64,000 nucleotides of DNA from Pseudomonas sp. NKUCC02_KPG (GTDB lineage Bacteria; Pseudomonadota; Gammaproteobacteria; Pseudomonadales; Pseudomonadaceae): assembly GCF_019345465.1 (NCBI RefSeq), contig NZ_JAHKRC010000019.1, positions 1 to 64,000 of the forward strand, read 5' to 3'. Made by a program: the position numbers and the translations under genes. Numbering within the stretch: the first letter of the stretch is position 1; every line of letters begins with the position of its first letter. Positions 34,509 through 43,694 of the stretch are shown in pieces. The notes below the pieces were generated by a model. It saw only the letters and a program-made list of their open reading frames with translations, did not search any database and was not told the origin of the DNA.

Positions 34509-36200
34509 TTACTTCTTGAGGCCCAGTTTCTTCAGTTCTTCGTCTCGCAGTTCACGTCGCAGAATCTTGCCTACGTTGGTAGTCGGCAAACTGTCGCGGA
34601 ACTCGACGAATTTCGGTGCCTTATAGGCAGTCAGATTGGCACGCATGTGCGCCATGACCTGATCCTTGGTCAGCGTCATGCCCGGCTTGACCACGATAAA
34701 CACCTTGATCAATTCACCGGTCTTTTCATCCGGAATGCCGATTGCTGCTGACTGCAATACGCCAGGCAAGGAAGCCATCACATCTTCCAGTTCGTTCGGG
34801 TAAACATTGAAACCCGACACCAGGATCATGTCTTTCTTGCGGTCGACGATACGCATGTAGCCATCAGGCTGAATGACCGCAATATCACCGGACTTCAACC
34901 AGCCATCGCTGTCCATGATCTCGGCGGTCGCGTCAGGACGCTGCCAGTAACCCTTCATGACCTGCGGGCCCTTGATGCACAGCTCGCCAATTTCGCCCAG
35001 CGGCAGTTCTTCACCGGCATCATTGATCACTTTGCACAGGGTCGAAGGCATCGGAATGCCGATAGTGCCTACCTGAATGTTCTGGATCGGGTTCACCGAA
35101 GCCACAGGGCTGGTTTCGGTCATGCCATAACCTTCGCAGATCGGGCTGCCCGTCACGGTTTTCCAGCGTTCAGCTACCGACAGTTGCAAGGCCATGCCGC
35201 CCGACAACGTCATCTTTAGGGCCGAAAAGTCCAGCTTGCGGAACGCCTCGTTATTGCATAGAGCAACAAACAGGGTGTTAAGACCGACAAAACCGCTGAA
35301 CTTCCACTTGGACAGTTCCTTGACCATCGCAGGCAAATCACGGGGATTGCTGATCAGCACGTTGTGGTTGCCGAGCAACATCATTGCCATGCAGTGAAAG
35401 GTAAATGCGTAGATGTGATAAAGCGGCAATGGCGTAATCAGGATTTCACTGCCCTCGTTGAGGTTGGAACCCATCAACGCCTTGCACTGCAGCATGTTGG
35501 CGATCAGGTTGCGATGGCTCAGCATCGCGCCCTTGGCCACACCCGTGGTACCACCGGTGTATTGCAGCACGGCAACTTCACTGCTTACCGGGTTCGCTTC
35601 CTTGACCGGCTGGCCACGGCCTTTGCTCAACACGTCGTTGAACTTGATGGCCTGAGGCAAGTAATAGGCCGGGACCATCTTTTTCACATACTTGATGACA
35701 GCGTTGATCAGCACACGCTTGAAGGGCGCCAGCATGTCAGCCACTTCGGTGACAATCACATACTTGACCGAGGTCTGCGGTACGACCTTCTCGGCCAGGT
35801 GCGCCATGTTCGCCAGGCATACCAGCGCTTTGGCGCCGGAGTCCTTGAATTGGTGCTCCATTTCCCGCGCGGTGTACAGCGGGTTGGTGTTGACCACGAT
35901 CAAGCCGGCGCGGATGGCTCCGAACACAGCGATCGGGTATTGCAACAGGTTGGGCAACTGCACGGCGATGCGATCGCCGGGTTGCAGGTCGGTGTGCTGC
36001 TGCAACCAGGCAGCAAATGCGCCGGACTGCTCGTAAAGCTCACCGTAGGTGATGGTTTTGCCGAGGTTACTGAACGCCGGTTTATCAGCGAAACGCTGGC
36101 AAGACTCTCGCAGTACCGTCTGAATATTTGGATATTCATCGGGATTGATTTCAGCAGCAATCCCAGCTGGGTACTTATCCTTCCAAAAACCTTCAATCAT
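34509..36200 (-). CDS. fadD1: Long-chain fatty acid-CoA ligase FadD1
   Basis: AMP-forming acyl-CoA synthetase of 563 residues. AMP-binding motif YTGGTTGVAKGAMLSHRN, the EGYGMTETSP motif, the GWLKSGDIA signature of fatty acyl-CoA synthetases and the C-terminal GKILRRELRDEE lysine are present. It activates exogenous fatty acids for beta-oxidation at the inner membrane. It follows its paralogue fadD2 (same strand, 359 bases apart), the order known from P. aeruginosa. It has its own terminator. Confidence 0.93.
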   Translation of the reverse strand: MIEGFWKDKYPAGIAAEINPDEYPNIQTVLRESCQRFADKPAFSNLGKTITYGELYEQSGAFAAWLQQHTDLQPGDRIAVQLPNLLQYPIAVFGAIRAGLIVVNTNPLYTAREMEHQFKDSGAKALVCLANMAHLAEKVVPQTSVKYVIVTEVADMLAPFKRVLINAVIKYVKKMVPAYYLPQAIKFNDVLSKGRGQPVKEANPVSSEVAVLQYTGGTTGVAKGAMLSHRNLIANMLQCKALMGSNLNEGSEILITPLPLYHIYAFTFHCMAMMLLGNHNVLISNPRDLPAMVKELSKWKFSGFVGLNTLFVALCNNEAFRKLDFSALKMTLSGGMALQLSVAERWKTVTGSPICEGYGMTETSPVASVNPIQNIQVGTIGIPMPSTLCKVINDAGEELPLGEIGELCIKGPQVMKGYWQRPDATAEIMDSDGWLKSGDIAVIQPDGYMRIVDRKKDMILVSGFNVYPNELEDVMASLPGVLQSAAIGIPDEKTGELIKVFIVVKPGMTLTKDQVMAHMRANLTAYKAPKFVEFRDSLPTTNVGKILRRELRDEELKKLGLKK

Positions 36201-36559
36201 GGAAGCCCACTCCTCAGCGTCGCGAATTCTTCACCGCATCGGGTGCGGTTCTTATTTGTTTGATTTTTATAATGGACAGATCTGGCTTTTACTTACCTAG
36301 AAGTCACAAAGCGCGCCGAGAGTAGCAGCTTTGCCAAAGGCCGCCTAGAGCCAAAAACAGGGTTTAGAGTCACCAACCTGACTGTAGGACAATCCAAAGT
36401 CATCATTAGTGCAAAAACTCTATTAACGACAAAACCCCTCTATATCGGGCCTCACAGATCATTCATTTGGGGCTATCGATAACGATTGGTCATTTTCATG
36501 GCTGAAAAAAACGCCCACTGCCTCAAGGCAAGCGGGCGTCTGTCGCCAGGCTGAACGAA
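36201..36559. other. Intergenic region between fadD2 and fadD1
   Basis: No gene seen. It holds the fadD2 terminator (36504-36540) and presumably the fadD1 promoter. I found no clear PsrA-type operator. The part from 36300 to 36480 is otherwise featureless. Confidence 0.6.
36504..36540 (-). terminator. Rho-independent terminator of fadD2
   Basis: On the minus strand ACGCCCGCTTGCC-TTGA-GGCAGTGGGCGT, followed by seven T; 20 bases after the fadD2 stop. This makes fadD1 depend on its own promoter. Confidence 0.87.
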
Positions 36560-38248
36560 TCAGGCGATATCTCGTAACTCGCGACGCAGGATTTTGCCCA
36601 CCGGGGTCATGGGCAAGGAATCGCGCAACACGATTTGCTTGGGCACCTTATAACCGGTGAAGTTGTCCTTGCAGTAAGCCTTCAGTTCTTCAACGGTCAC
36701 TCCGCCTGCACGAGGCACGACAAACAATTTGACCGCCTCCCCGGTGCGATCGTCCGGTACGCCAATGACCGCGCAATTGGCCACTTTTGGATGGGCCATC
36801 ACGATGTCTTCAATTTCGTTGGGGTACACATTGAAACCGGAGACGATGATCAGGTCTTTTTTGCGATCGACAATACGGACAAAACCATCCGGATCAATCA
36901 CTGCGATATCACCGGTCCTGAACCAGCCCTCGGCATCCAGTACTTCGGCCGTGGCCTCGGGGTTTTGCCAGTAGCCTTTCATCACTTGAGGGCCTTTGAC
37001 GCACAACTCGCCTCTCTCGCCCAGGCCCAGGTCGACACCTTCGTCGCTGATCACCTTCATGGCCGTACCGGGAACCGGCATGCCCACCGTCCCCAGCCTT
37101 GCCAGTGAACCGCAAGGGTTGGCACTGGCCACCGGGGAGGTTTCAGTGAGCCCGTAACCTTCAACAATCCGGCACCCCGTGAGTTTTTCCCAACGCTCTG
37201 CCGTGGCCTTGACCAGCGCCGTGCCGCCCGAGTTGGTGATTTTGAGCCCGGAGAAATCCACGGTCTTGAAGTCAGGGTGATCCATGAGCGCAACAAACAA
37301 GGTGTTAAGGCCCAGGAAACCAGTGAATTTCCAGTTTTTGAGCTCCTTGATAAACCCTTTGATGTCGCGCGGATTGGTGATCAGGACGTTATGGTTGCCC
37401 GTGACCATCATCCCCATGCAATTGGCGGTGAAAGCATAGATATGGTAGAGCGGCAATGGGCCGATCATGATCTCGCGGCCGTCCTTGAGCATCGGCTGAC
37501 CATCCGGGCCATGCTGGGACAGGCAGGCACGCAGTTGCAGCATGTTGGCGATCAGATTGCCATGGGTCAGCATCGCGCCCTTGGGCAAGCCGGTGGTGCC
37601 GCCGGTGTATTGCAGCACCGCGGTGTCATCCAGGGATGTCGTCAGCGGGCGGATAACCTGACCCGCGCCACGGCGCAAAACATTTTTGAAGGGGATCGCC
37701 TGGGGTAACTGATAGGCCGGCACCAGCTTTTTAACCTTGTCGACCACCAGATTTGTGACCCAGCCTTTTACGGCCGGCATCATGTCGCCCATTCTGGCTT
37801 CGATCAGGTAGTCGATTTCGATGTCTTGCAGCACTTCCTGCACGCGCTTGCCAAACATGTTCAAGTACACCAGCGCACGAATCCCGGCGCTCTTGAACTG
37901 ATGGTGCATCTCGCGCGAGGTGTAGAGCGGGTTGGTGTTGACCACCACCAGCCCCGCACGCATCGCACCAAATACGGCAATCGGGTACTGCAGGGTATTG
38001 GGCATTTGCACGGCGATACGATCGCCGGGCTTGAGATCGGTGTGTTCCTGCAGGTAACCGGCAAAAGCAGCACTGTAGCGCTCCAGTTCGGCATAGCTGA
38101 TGGTCACGCCCAGATTGCTGAAGGCCGGGCGGTCCGCGAATTTCTTGCAGGAGCGCTCAAACACGTCAACGACCGATTTGTAGGTCGTCATATCGATATC
38201 CAGCGGTACCCCGGCGGGACGTTTGTCATTCCAGAAATCAGGTTGCAT
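36560..38248 (-). CDS. fadD2: Long-chain fatty acid-CoA ligase FadD2
   Basis: Acyl-CoA synthetase of 562 residues from ATG 38248 (MQPDFWNDKRPAGVPLDIDM aligns with the start of FadD1); a 38-residue upstream extension is unlikely. Motifs: YTGGTTGLPKGAMLTHGN, EGYGLTETSP, GWFRTGDIAVIDPDG and GKILRRELRD. In P. aeruginosa FadD1 and FadD2 differ in chain-length preference and growth conditions. Divergent from the lipase-like gene, sharing a promoter region of about 210 bases. Confidence 0.93.
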   Translation of the reverse strand: MQPDFWNDKRPAGVPLDIDMTTYKSVVDVFERSCKKFADRPAFSNLGVTISYAELERYSAAFAGYLQEHTDLKPGDRIAVQMPNTLQYPIAVFGAMRAGLVVVNTNPLYTSREMHHQFKSAGIRALVYLNMFGKRVQEVLQDIEIDYLIEARMGDMMPAVKGWVTNLVVDKVKKLVPAYQLPQAIPFKNVLRRGAGQVIRPLTTSLDDTAVLQYTGGTTGLPKGAMLTHGNLIANMLQLRACLSQHGPDGQPMLKDGREIMIGPLPLYHIYAFTANCMGMMVTGNHNVLITNPRDIKGFIKELKNWKFTGFLGLNTLFVALMDHPDFKTVDFSGLKITNSGGTALVKATAERWEKLTGCRIVEGYGLTETSPVASANPCGSLARLGTVGMPVPGTAMKVISDEGVDLGLGERGELCVKGPQVMKGYWQNPEATAEVLDAEGWFRTGDIAVIDPDGFVRIVDRKKDLIIVSGFNVYPNEIEDIVMAHPKVANCAVIGVPDDRTGEAVKLFVVPRAGGVTVEELKAYCKDNFTGYKVPKQIVLRDSLPMTPVGKILRRELRDIA

Positions 38249-38457
38249 TATTTTTATCCTCGTACCTGAGCGTGTCTTGCCGCAACTTTCACTTCGTGAA
38301 AAGCGGAACTTGCGGACGGTAACAGTTATCAAGTTGTAGGCAAATACAGCGATCTTCGCCATTTACATCTTGAATCTTATTACAACACGACTCCTTGATA
38401 AGTGGCCGCTCTGCAAATGCGCTATACACTGCTACGACAACAAATGAAGGAACTGCC

Positions 38458-39402
38458 ATGACCCCTGAGACTTTTTGGCTGGACGCGAATGACCGAAGTG
38501 GTCTTTTCGTTAACCAGTGGCTGCCTGCTGGCACGCCCAAGGCCATAGTCCTGCTGGCTCATGGCATGGCCGAGCACAGTGGTCGTTATTCCCTCCTGGG
38601 CAAAACCCTGAATGATGCCGGTTTTGGACTGTATGCCCATGACCAGCGCGGACACGGCAAAACGGCCGAACAGGGGACTCTGGGGTACTTTGCCGACAAT
38701 GATGGCTGGTGCGCAGTCGTCAGCGATGTGGCCAGCCTTGCTCAACACATCGGCCAGGCTCACACCGGGGTGCCGATTTTCCTGCTGGGCCACAGCATGG
38801 GCAGCTACATCGCCCAGGCGTACTTGATGCATCACAGTGCCAGCCTGCAAGGCGCCATTCTCAGCGCCTCAAATTTCCAGCCGGTGGCGCTCTATCGTGC
38901 AGCCAGCCTGATCGCCCGCTTCGAGCGTTTGCGCCAGGGACCAAAAGGTCGAAGTGCGTTGATCGAGTGGCTGTCCTTCGGCTCTTTCAATAAAGCCTTC
39001 AAGCCCAATCGCACACCTTATGACTGGCTTAGCCGTGATCCGGCGCAGGTCGATGCCTATGCCAGCGACCCTCTGTGCGGGTTTCGGTGCACCAACCAGC
39101 TATGGATCGATTTGCTTGGCGGGTTGCAGCAAATCAGCAAAGCGTCCAATCTCGCTCAGATCGATCCAGGCCTGCCTTTACTGATAATGGGCGGCGAATG
39201 TGATCCGGTGAGTGAAGGCAAGCGTCTCACTGATCTGGCCAAGGCTTTGCGAGATGCCGGCAATCGCCAGTTGCAGCTGAATCTGTATCCGCAAGCGCGG
39301 CACGAACTCTTCAACGAAACCAATCGCGACGCAGTGATGGCGGATGTGATCGCCTGGCTCAATCATGCATTGAGCCATACCCGCCCGCTGCGCAGCGAAT
39401 GA
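38458..39402 (+). CDS. Alpha/beta hydrolase, monoacylglycerol-lipase type
   Basis: Protein of 314 residues from ATG 38458 with GAAGGA in front. Family marks: HGMAEHSGRY oxyanion region, nucleophile elbow GHSMGSY, Asp in GGECDPVSEG and His in QARHELFNE. No signal peptide, so it acts in the cytoplasm, likely on acylglycerols or lysophospholipids. Neighbours fadD2/fadD1 and the MaoC hydratase fit a role in lipid use, the same set as in P. aeruginosa. Confidence 0.88.
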   Translation: MTPETFWLDANDRSGLFVNQWLPAGTPKAIVLLAHGMAEHSGRYSLLGKTLNDAGFGLYAHDQRGHGKTAEQGTLGYFADNDGWCAVVSDVASLAQHIGQAHTGVPIFLLGHSMGSYIAQAYLMHHSASLQGAILSASNFQPVALYRAASLIARFERLRQGPKGRSALIEWLSFGSFNKAFKPNRTPYDWLSRDPAQVDAYASDPLCGFRCTNQLWIDLLGGLQQISKASNLAQIDPGLPLLIMGGECDPVSEGKRLTDLAKALRDAGNRQLQLNLYPQARHELFNETNRDAVMADVIAWLNHALSHTRPLRSE

Positions 39403-39478
39403 GCAACCACAATTTCGCTATAAAGTACTTTAAAATCAATATCTTAAAACCGAATACTCGTCACAGGACATGCGCTAG

Positions 39479-39949
39479 ATGACCCAGGTTACCAACACCC
39501 CGTACGAAGCCCTCGAAGTCGGCCAGACTGCCAGCTACAGCAAGACCGTCGGAGAGCGCGACATTCAGCTTTTTGCGGCCATGTCCGGCGACCACAACCC
39601 TGTGCACCTCGATCCTGAGTTCGCGGCTGCGACCATGTTCAAAGAGCGCATTGCCCATGGCATGTTCAGTGGCGCACTGATCAGTGCTGCCGTGGCCTGC
39701 GAACTTCCGGGCCCTGGCACTATCTATGTCGGCCAGCAAATGAGCTTTCAGAAACCGGTAAAAATCGGTGACACCCTCACCGTGCGTCTGGAAATTCTGG
39801 AAAAGCTGCCAAAATTTCGCGTGCGCATTGCGACCCGTGTCTTCAATCAGCGCGATGAAATTGTCGTTGATGGCGAGGCTGAAATCATTGCGCCACGCAA
39901 ACAACAAACCGTGACCTTGCCGGTGCTACCGGCAATCAGCATTGGCTAA
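39479..39949 (+). CDS. MaoC-like (R)-specific enoyl-CoA hydratase
   Basis: Protein of 156 residues with a single hot-dog fold and the hydratase 2 motif: catalytic Asp/His in SGDHNPVHLDPEFA. It hydrates trans-2-enoyl-CoA to (R)-3-hydroxyacyl-CoA, a link between beta-oxidation and polyhydroxyalkanoate or acyl-chain synthesis (PhaJ-like). It follows the lipase-like gene by 76 bases and could be co-transcribed with it. Confidence 0.87.
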   Translation: MTQVTNTPYEALEVGQTASYSKTVGERDIQLFAAMSGDHNPVHLDPEFAAATMFKERIAHGMFSGALISAAVACELPGPGTIYVGQQMSFQKPVKIGDTLTVRLEILEKLPKFRVRIATRVFNQRDEIVVDGEAEIIAPRKQQTVTLPVLPAISIG

Positions 39950-39961
39950 AACCCAATGCAT

Positions 39962-40047
39962 GCGGGAGCGGGCTTGCTTGCGATGCAATCAACCCGGTAC
40001 ATGCCTCATACCGGGTTATTGCTGTCGCGAGCAAGCCCGCTCCCGCT
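39962..40047. repeat. REPIN
   Basis: Inverted pair: gcgggagcgggcttgcttgc at 39962-39981 and gcgagcaagcccgctcccgc at 40027-40046, about 45 bases apart. It lies between convergent genes. Confidence 0.82.
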
Positions 40048-40082
40048 GTAGATCTAAACTGGATCTACCCGCCCCGGGCTAA

Positions 40083-40550
40083 TCAAGCCCGGGCACGTGC
40101 CTCGTTACGCAAGGCCTTGACCTGATCGTGATTGCGTTGCACGCCATGCAACTGACGCTCTACCAGATCACGAATACCTACCAGATTGTGCTTGCTGATT
40201 TTTTCCAGCGCTTCCTTGTAGGCTTTCAGGGCATGATCTTCGCCGCGCTCGGCTTCGTTGAGCACCGCTTCTTCATCCTTGCCTGTAAACACGGATTTCA
40301 CGTCTACCCAACGGCGGTGCAAATCACCGGCCACGCTGGTGCTGGTTTCAGGATCGCCGCCCAAAGCGCGTACCTGAGCCTGCAACTCGGCAGCAGCGGC
40401 TGCACATTCGGCTGAGCGCTTGGCAAACAGCGCCTTGAGCTCTGGGTGCTTGATGTCTTCGGCGCAGGTTTTAAACCCTTCCTGACCGTCTTTGCTGGTT
40501 TCGATCAAATCGTTCAGGACGCTAATGGCTTCTTTATTGAGGTCAGTCAT
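40083..40550 (-). CDS. PA2169-type four-helix-bundle protein (DUF2383)
   Basis: Protein of 155 residues, almost all helical, of the ferritin-like DUF2383 group: NKEAISVLNDLIETSKDGQE, FAKRSAECAAAAAELQAQVR, and GEDHALKAYKEALEKIS. Glutamate/histidine placement (GEDHAL, LHGVQRNH) could bind a metal. Relatives in Pseudomonas are stress- or stationary-phase-induced; the function is not established. It is convergent with the MaoC gene across a REPIN and divergent from the DUF3820 gene. Confidence 0.82.
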   Translation of the reverse strand: MTDLNKEAISVLNDLIETSKDGQEGFKTCAEDIKHPELKALFAKRSAECAAAAAELQAQVRALGGDPETSTSVAGDLHRRWVDVKSVFTGKDEEAVLNEAERGEDHALKAYKEALEKISKHNLVGIRDLVERQLHGVQRNHDQVKALRNEARARA

Positions 40551-40757
40551 TGTTCAATTCCTTACAAGGTTGAGGATCGTGCAATAGAGACTGCAGGGCT
40601 CGTGCCAGTTTTTGAATTAAATAAAATGCTTGAATATCAATACCTTAAAAAAACACAAAAAAACTGTATCCGGTTTATATGCATGATCTGTCAATTGGCC
40701 TTCATGCAAATTGCCTGTATTTTCATTCCATCGCGTTACGCTCCTGAAGGCCTTTGC

Positions 40758-40994
40758 ATGAACCCCGAAAAACTCGAACTCCTGATCACTCGCGAGATGC
40801 CCTTCGGCAAATACAAGGGCCGAATCATCGCCGACCTGCCCGGCCAGTACCTGAACTGGTTTGCCCGCCAGGGCTTCCCCCACGGTGAACTGGGCGGCTT
40901 GCTGGCCCTGATGCAAGAGATCGATCACAACGGCCTGTCGGACCTGCTCGACCCATTACGCGCCAAACACTCGAAACCCAAACCCCGTCACTAA
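40758..40994 (+). CDS. DUF3820 small protein
   Basis: Protein of 78 residues from ATG 40758, with CTGAAGG eight bases upstream; the longer frame from 40446 runs through a promoter region and is rejected. The conserved core is ITREMPFGKYKGRIIADLPG, then YLNWFARQGFPHGELG. DUF3820 is sometimes called a putative quorum-sensing-regulated or nuclease-associated factor; function not established. It ends 11 bases before the class V aminotransferase start, so the pair is probably one operon. Confidence 0.82.
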   Translation: MNPEKLELLITREMPFGKYKGRIIADLPGQYLNWFARQGFPHGELGGLLALMQEIDHNGLSDLLDPLRAKHSKPKPRH

Positions 40995-41005
40995 TAGAGT
41001 TGCCC

Positions 41006-42196
41006 ATGCCAAGGATTGAAGATAACGCCCGCGACGAAAACTTCTGGCACGCCATCGCCGAGCGCTACGACGTAGCTCCCGGCCCGATCAATCTGGAGAA
41101 CGGCTACTTCGGGCGCATGACTCGCGACGTGGCGCAGGACTATCAGCGCACTGTCGACTTTATTAACCGCAACAACTCGCTACCGGTGCGCCAGCACTTC
41201 GATGAGACTCAGAGCATTGAGATCCGCGACCAGCTCGCTGACCTGCTGGGCGTTGCCCCGTCCGGCGTCGCGTTGACTTCGCGCGCGTCCGATGCCCTGC
41301 AATCGCTGATTCGCAACTACAACCGCCTGCAGCCCGGCGATCAGTTACTGATCTGCGACCTGGAGTACCACAGCGTCGAATATGCGATGCGCTGGGTCGC
41401 ACAGCAGCGCGGGCTTGAGGTCATTGAAATATCCCACAAGCACCCCGCCACCCATGAAAGTCTGGTGGCCAGTTATCGCGAAGCCTTTGACCGTCACCCA
41501 CGGATCAAACTGATGGCGCTCACCCACGTCACCCACCGCACCGGGCTTGTATTACCCGTGCAGGACATTGTCGCGGCGGCCACATCTCATGGTGTGGACG
41601 TGATCCTTGACGGCGCCCACGCCCTGGGCCAGATCGAGTTCGACCTGCAGGCTCTGGGCGTCGCCTTTGCGGGGTACAACCTGCACAAATGGATCGGCGG
41701 ACCGCTGACCCTGGGCTTCATGTACATCGACCCCCGGCGCCTGGCCGATATTGACCCCGACATGGGCAACCAGCATTACCCCGAGCCGGACATTCGCAAC
41801 CGCTCACCCTATGGCACGCCAAACATACCGGCCTGGCTGACCCTGCCCAAAGTGTTGCAGGAGCACCAGGACATGGGAGGCACACAGGCCAAAGGGGCAC
41901 GACTGAACTACCTGCGCGACCTGTGGGTCAGTGAAGCGCGAAAAATGCTGGGGATTGAAGTGCTGATCGAGGATGATCCGCGACTGCGCTGCGCGATTAC
42001 CTCGCTGCGCTTTACCCATGTGCAGGATCAGCAGCCGATGGTTGAGCGCCTGCTCAAGGACTACAACCTGTTCACCGTCGCGCGCAATGGCTCGGCGTGT
42101 GGCAGCTGCATCCGGATTACCGTTGGGTTCACTACCACCCTGGATGACATCAATCAGCTGGTCAACGCGTTGCGAGAGCTGTCGCAGGGCAATTAG
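41006..42196 (+). CDS. Class V aminotransferase-fold PLP enzyme
   Basis: Protein of 396 residues resembling isopenicillin N epimerase/cysteine desulfurase-like enzymes. PLP features: LTSRASDALQSLI phosphate-binding region, VILDGAHALGQIEFD with the Asp, and Schiff-base lysine in YNLHKWIGGPL. The C-terminal GSACGSCIRITVGF is in the place of the substrate-contact segment and has two Cys. The substrate is unknown. I start at ATG 41006; a TTG two codons earlier is possible. A catabolic or sulfur-transfer role would be a guess. Confidence 0.82.
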   Translation: MPRIEDNARDENFWHAIAERYDVAPGPINLENGYFGRMTRDVAQDYQRTVDFINRNNSLPVRQHFDETQSIEIRDQLADLLGVAPSGVALTSRASDALQSLIRNYNRLQPGDQLLICDLEYHSVEYAMRWVAQQRGLEVIEISHKHPATHESLVASYREAFDRHPRIKLMALTHVTHRTGLVLPVQDIVAAATSHGVDVILDGAHALGQIEFDLQALGVAFAGYNLHKWIGGPLTLGFMYIDPRRLADIDPDMGNQHYPEPDIRNRSPYGTPNIPAWLTLPKVLQEHQDMGGTQAKGARLNYLRDLWVSEARKMLGIEVLIEDDPRLRCAITSLRFTHVQDQQPMVERLLKDYNLFTVARNGSACGSCIRITVGFTTTLDDINQLVNALRELSQGN

Positions 42197-42231
42197 TCGC
42201 TCCCACATCACCGACCATGTGTTTTTCAGGC

Positions 42232-42262
42232 AAAAAAAAGGTGCGCCGACCAAGCGCACCAA
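42232..42262 (-). terminator. Rho-independent terminator of the eda operon
   Basis: On the minus strand GGTGCGC-TTGGTCG-GCGCACC followed by eight T, 36 bases after the eda stop. Confidence 0.87.
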
Positions 42263-42297
42263 AAACCGTAGAACACACAACTATTCGTACTAAAACA

Positions 42298-42963
42298 TCA
42301 ATCCAGCAGAGCAAGCGCCTCAGCGGTGCATTCCTGGATACGGGCCCAATCGCCGTTTTTGATCCACTCGCTGTCCAGCATCCAGCTACCACCCACGCAC
42401 ATCACGTTTTTCAACGCCATGTAGCTGCGGATATTGGCCGGACCGACACCGCCAGTCGGGCAGAATTTCACTTCACCGAACGGGCCGCCCAATGCCTTGA
42501 TCGCGGCCACACCGCCACTGACTTCAGCCGGGAACAGTTTGAAACGACGGTAGCCCAACCCGTAGCCTTCCATGATCCCGGAGGCATTGCTGATACCCGG
42601 CAGCAGCGGGATGTCGCTGGCAACGCTGGCCTGGAGCAGGTCACGGGTGATGCCTGGGGTGACAATAAATTGCGAACCGGCTTCTTCAGCCGCCGCCAGC
42701 ATGTGCCGATCCAGCACAGTACCCGCTCCCGTCACCAGTTCAGGGCGCTGGTCTCGCAAAATGCGGATGGCCTTGAGGCCGAACGCCGAGCGCAGAGTCA
42801 CCTCAAGGGCCGTCAGGCCACCTGCCGCCAGCGCATCTGCCAATGGCAGAATGTCTTGTTCGCGAGCAATGGTAATCACCGGCAGAATGCGTGCACGGTC
42901 ACAGAGGCTGTCGATCAGGGCGACTTTATCCGCCATCGATACGTTCGCAATTGTTGTTGTCAT
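42298..42963 (-). CDS. eda: KHG/KDPG aldolase
   Basis: Protein of 221 residues from ATG 42963 with AAGGA upstream; a longer frame overlaps pgl and is rejected. Active-site Glu in LTALEVTLRS, the TPGITRDLL loop and the Schiff-base lysine in FKLFPAEVSGG are present. It splits 2-keto-3-deoxy-6-phosphogluconate into pyruvate and glyceraldehyde 3-phosphate, the last step of the Entner-Doudoroff pathway. Third gene of zwf-pgl-eda. Confidence 0.94.
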   Translation of the reverse strand: MTTTIANVSMADKVALIDSLCDRARILPVITIAREQDILPLADALAAGGLTALEVTLRSAFGLKAIRILRDQRPELVTGAGTVLDRHMLAAAEEAGSQFIVTPGITRDLLQASVASDIPLLPGISNASGIMEGYGLGYRRFKLFPAEVSGGVAAIKALGGPFGEVKFCPTGGVGPANIRSYMALKNVMCVGGSWMLDSEWIKNGDWARIQECTAEALALLD

Positions 42964-42980
42964 GGCAGCTGATCCTTGGC

Positions 42981-43694
42981 TCATGGGCACCAGTAAATCT
43001 CTAACGTAGGTTGCAGAAAGGCACGAATCGGCAAGGCGGCAACATCGTTGCTCCCCAGCGCTTCGTTGAGGGTGTTCAATTTGGACTGTCCCTGAATCGA
43101 CAGCACCTTGTGCCTGGCGCTCGCCAGCAGGCTGCGGCTCATGCTCAGGCGTTGATGCGGCACCGTAGGCGCCAGCATCGCCCAGCAACGACGAGGGTTG
43201 TCCAGTTGCAGGGCTTCGGTCAGGTTCGGGCTGTTGGGGAACAACGACGCGGTATGCCCGTCATCGCCCATGCCCAGAATAAGGACATCAATCGGCGGCA
43301 GCTCGGCCAGGCCCTGATCCGCTTCCAGTGCAGCCTTTTCAACTGTCGCAGCCGCGTTGTACAAGCCGACAAAACGGGCCTTGGTAGCCGGGCCTCGCAG
43401 CAGATGCTTCTTGAGCAGGCCAGCGTTGCTGTCGGCATGTTCAACCGGCACCCAGCGTTCATCGGCAAGGCTGACGACCACTTTCGACCAGTCGATCGGT
43501 TGTTTGATCAAGCTCTCGAAAAACGCCACCGGGCTGCGACCACCAGACACCACCAGCGTCGCAACGCCCTGACTGGCAATGGCCTGGTTCAATTGCCCGG
43601 CAACGCTTATTGCCAGCCCCTCGGCCATGGACGCCGGGTTCTTGAAGGTGTGCGCATGGACACCCTCAGGCAGTTTCAAATCAGATATCGCCAT
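42981..43694 (-). CDS. pgl: 6-Phosphogluconolactonase
   Basis: Protein of 237 residues of the SugarP isomerase-fold lactonase family, with VVSGGRSPVAFFESL, SLADERWVPVEHADSN and ILGMGDDGHTASLFP all intact. It hydrolyses 6-phosphogluconolactone. Its start overlaps the end of zwf by 14 bases and it is 17 bases from eda. Confidence 0.94.
   Translation of the reverse strand: MAISDLKLPEGVHAHTFKNPASMAEGLAISVAGQLNQAIASQGVATLVVSGGRSPVAFFESLIKQPIDWSKVVVSLADERWVPVEHADSNAGLLKKHLLRGPATKARFVGLYNAAATVEKAALEADQGLAELPPIDVLILGMGDDGHTASLFPNSPNLTEALQLDNPRRCWAMLAPTVPHQRLSMSRSLLASARHKVLSIQGQSKLNTLNEALGSNDVAALPIRAFLQPTLEIYWCP

Noticed and set aside
40446..40757. Long N-terminal extension of the DUF3820 protein
   Set aside because: The extension reads through the divergent promoter region; ATG 40758 has a good ribosome site and matches the family start.
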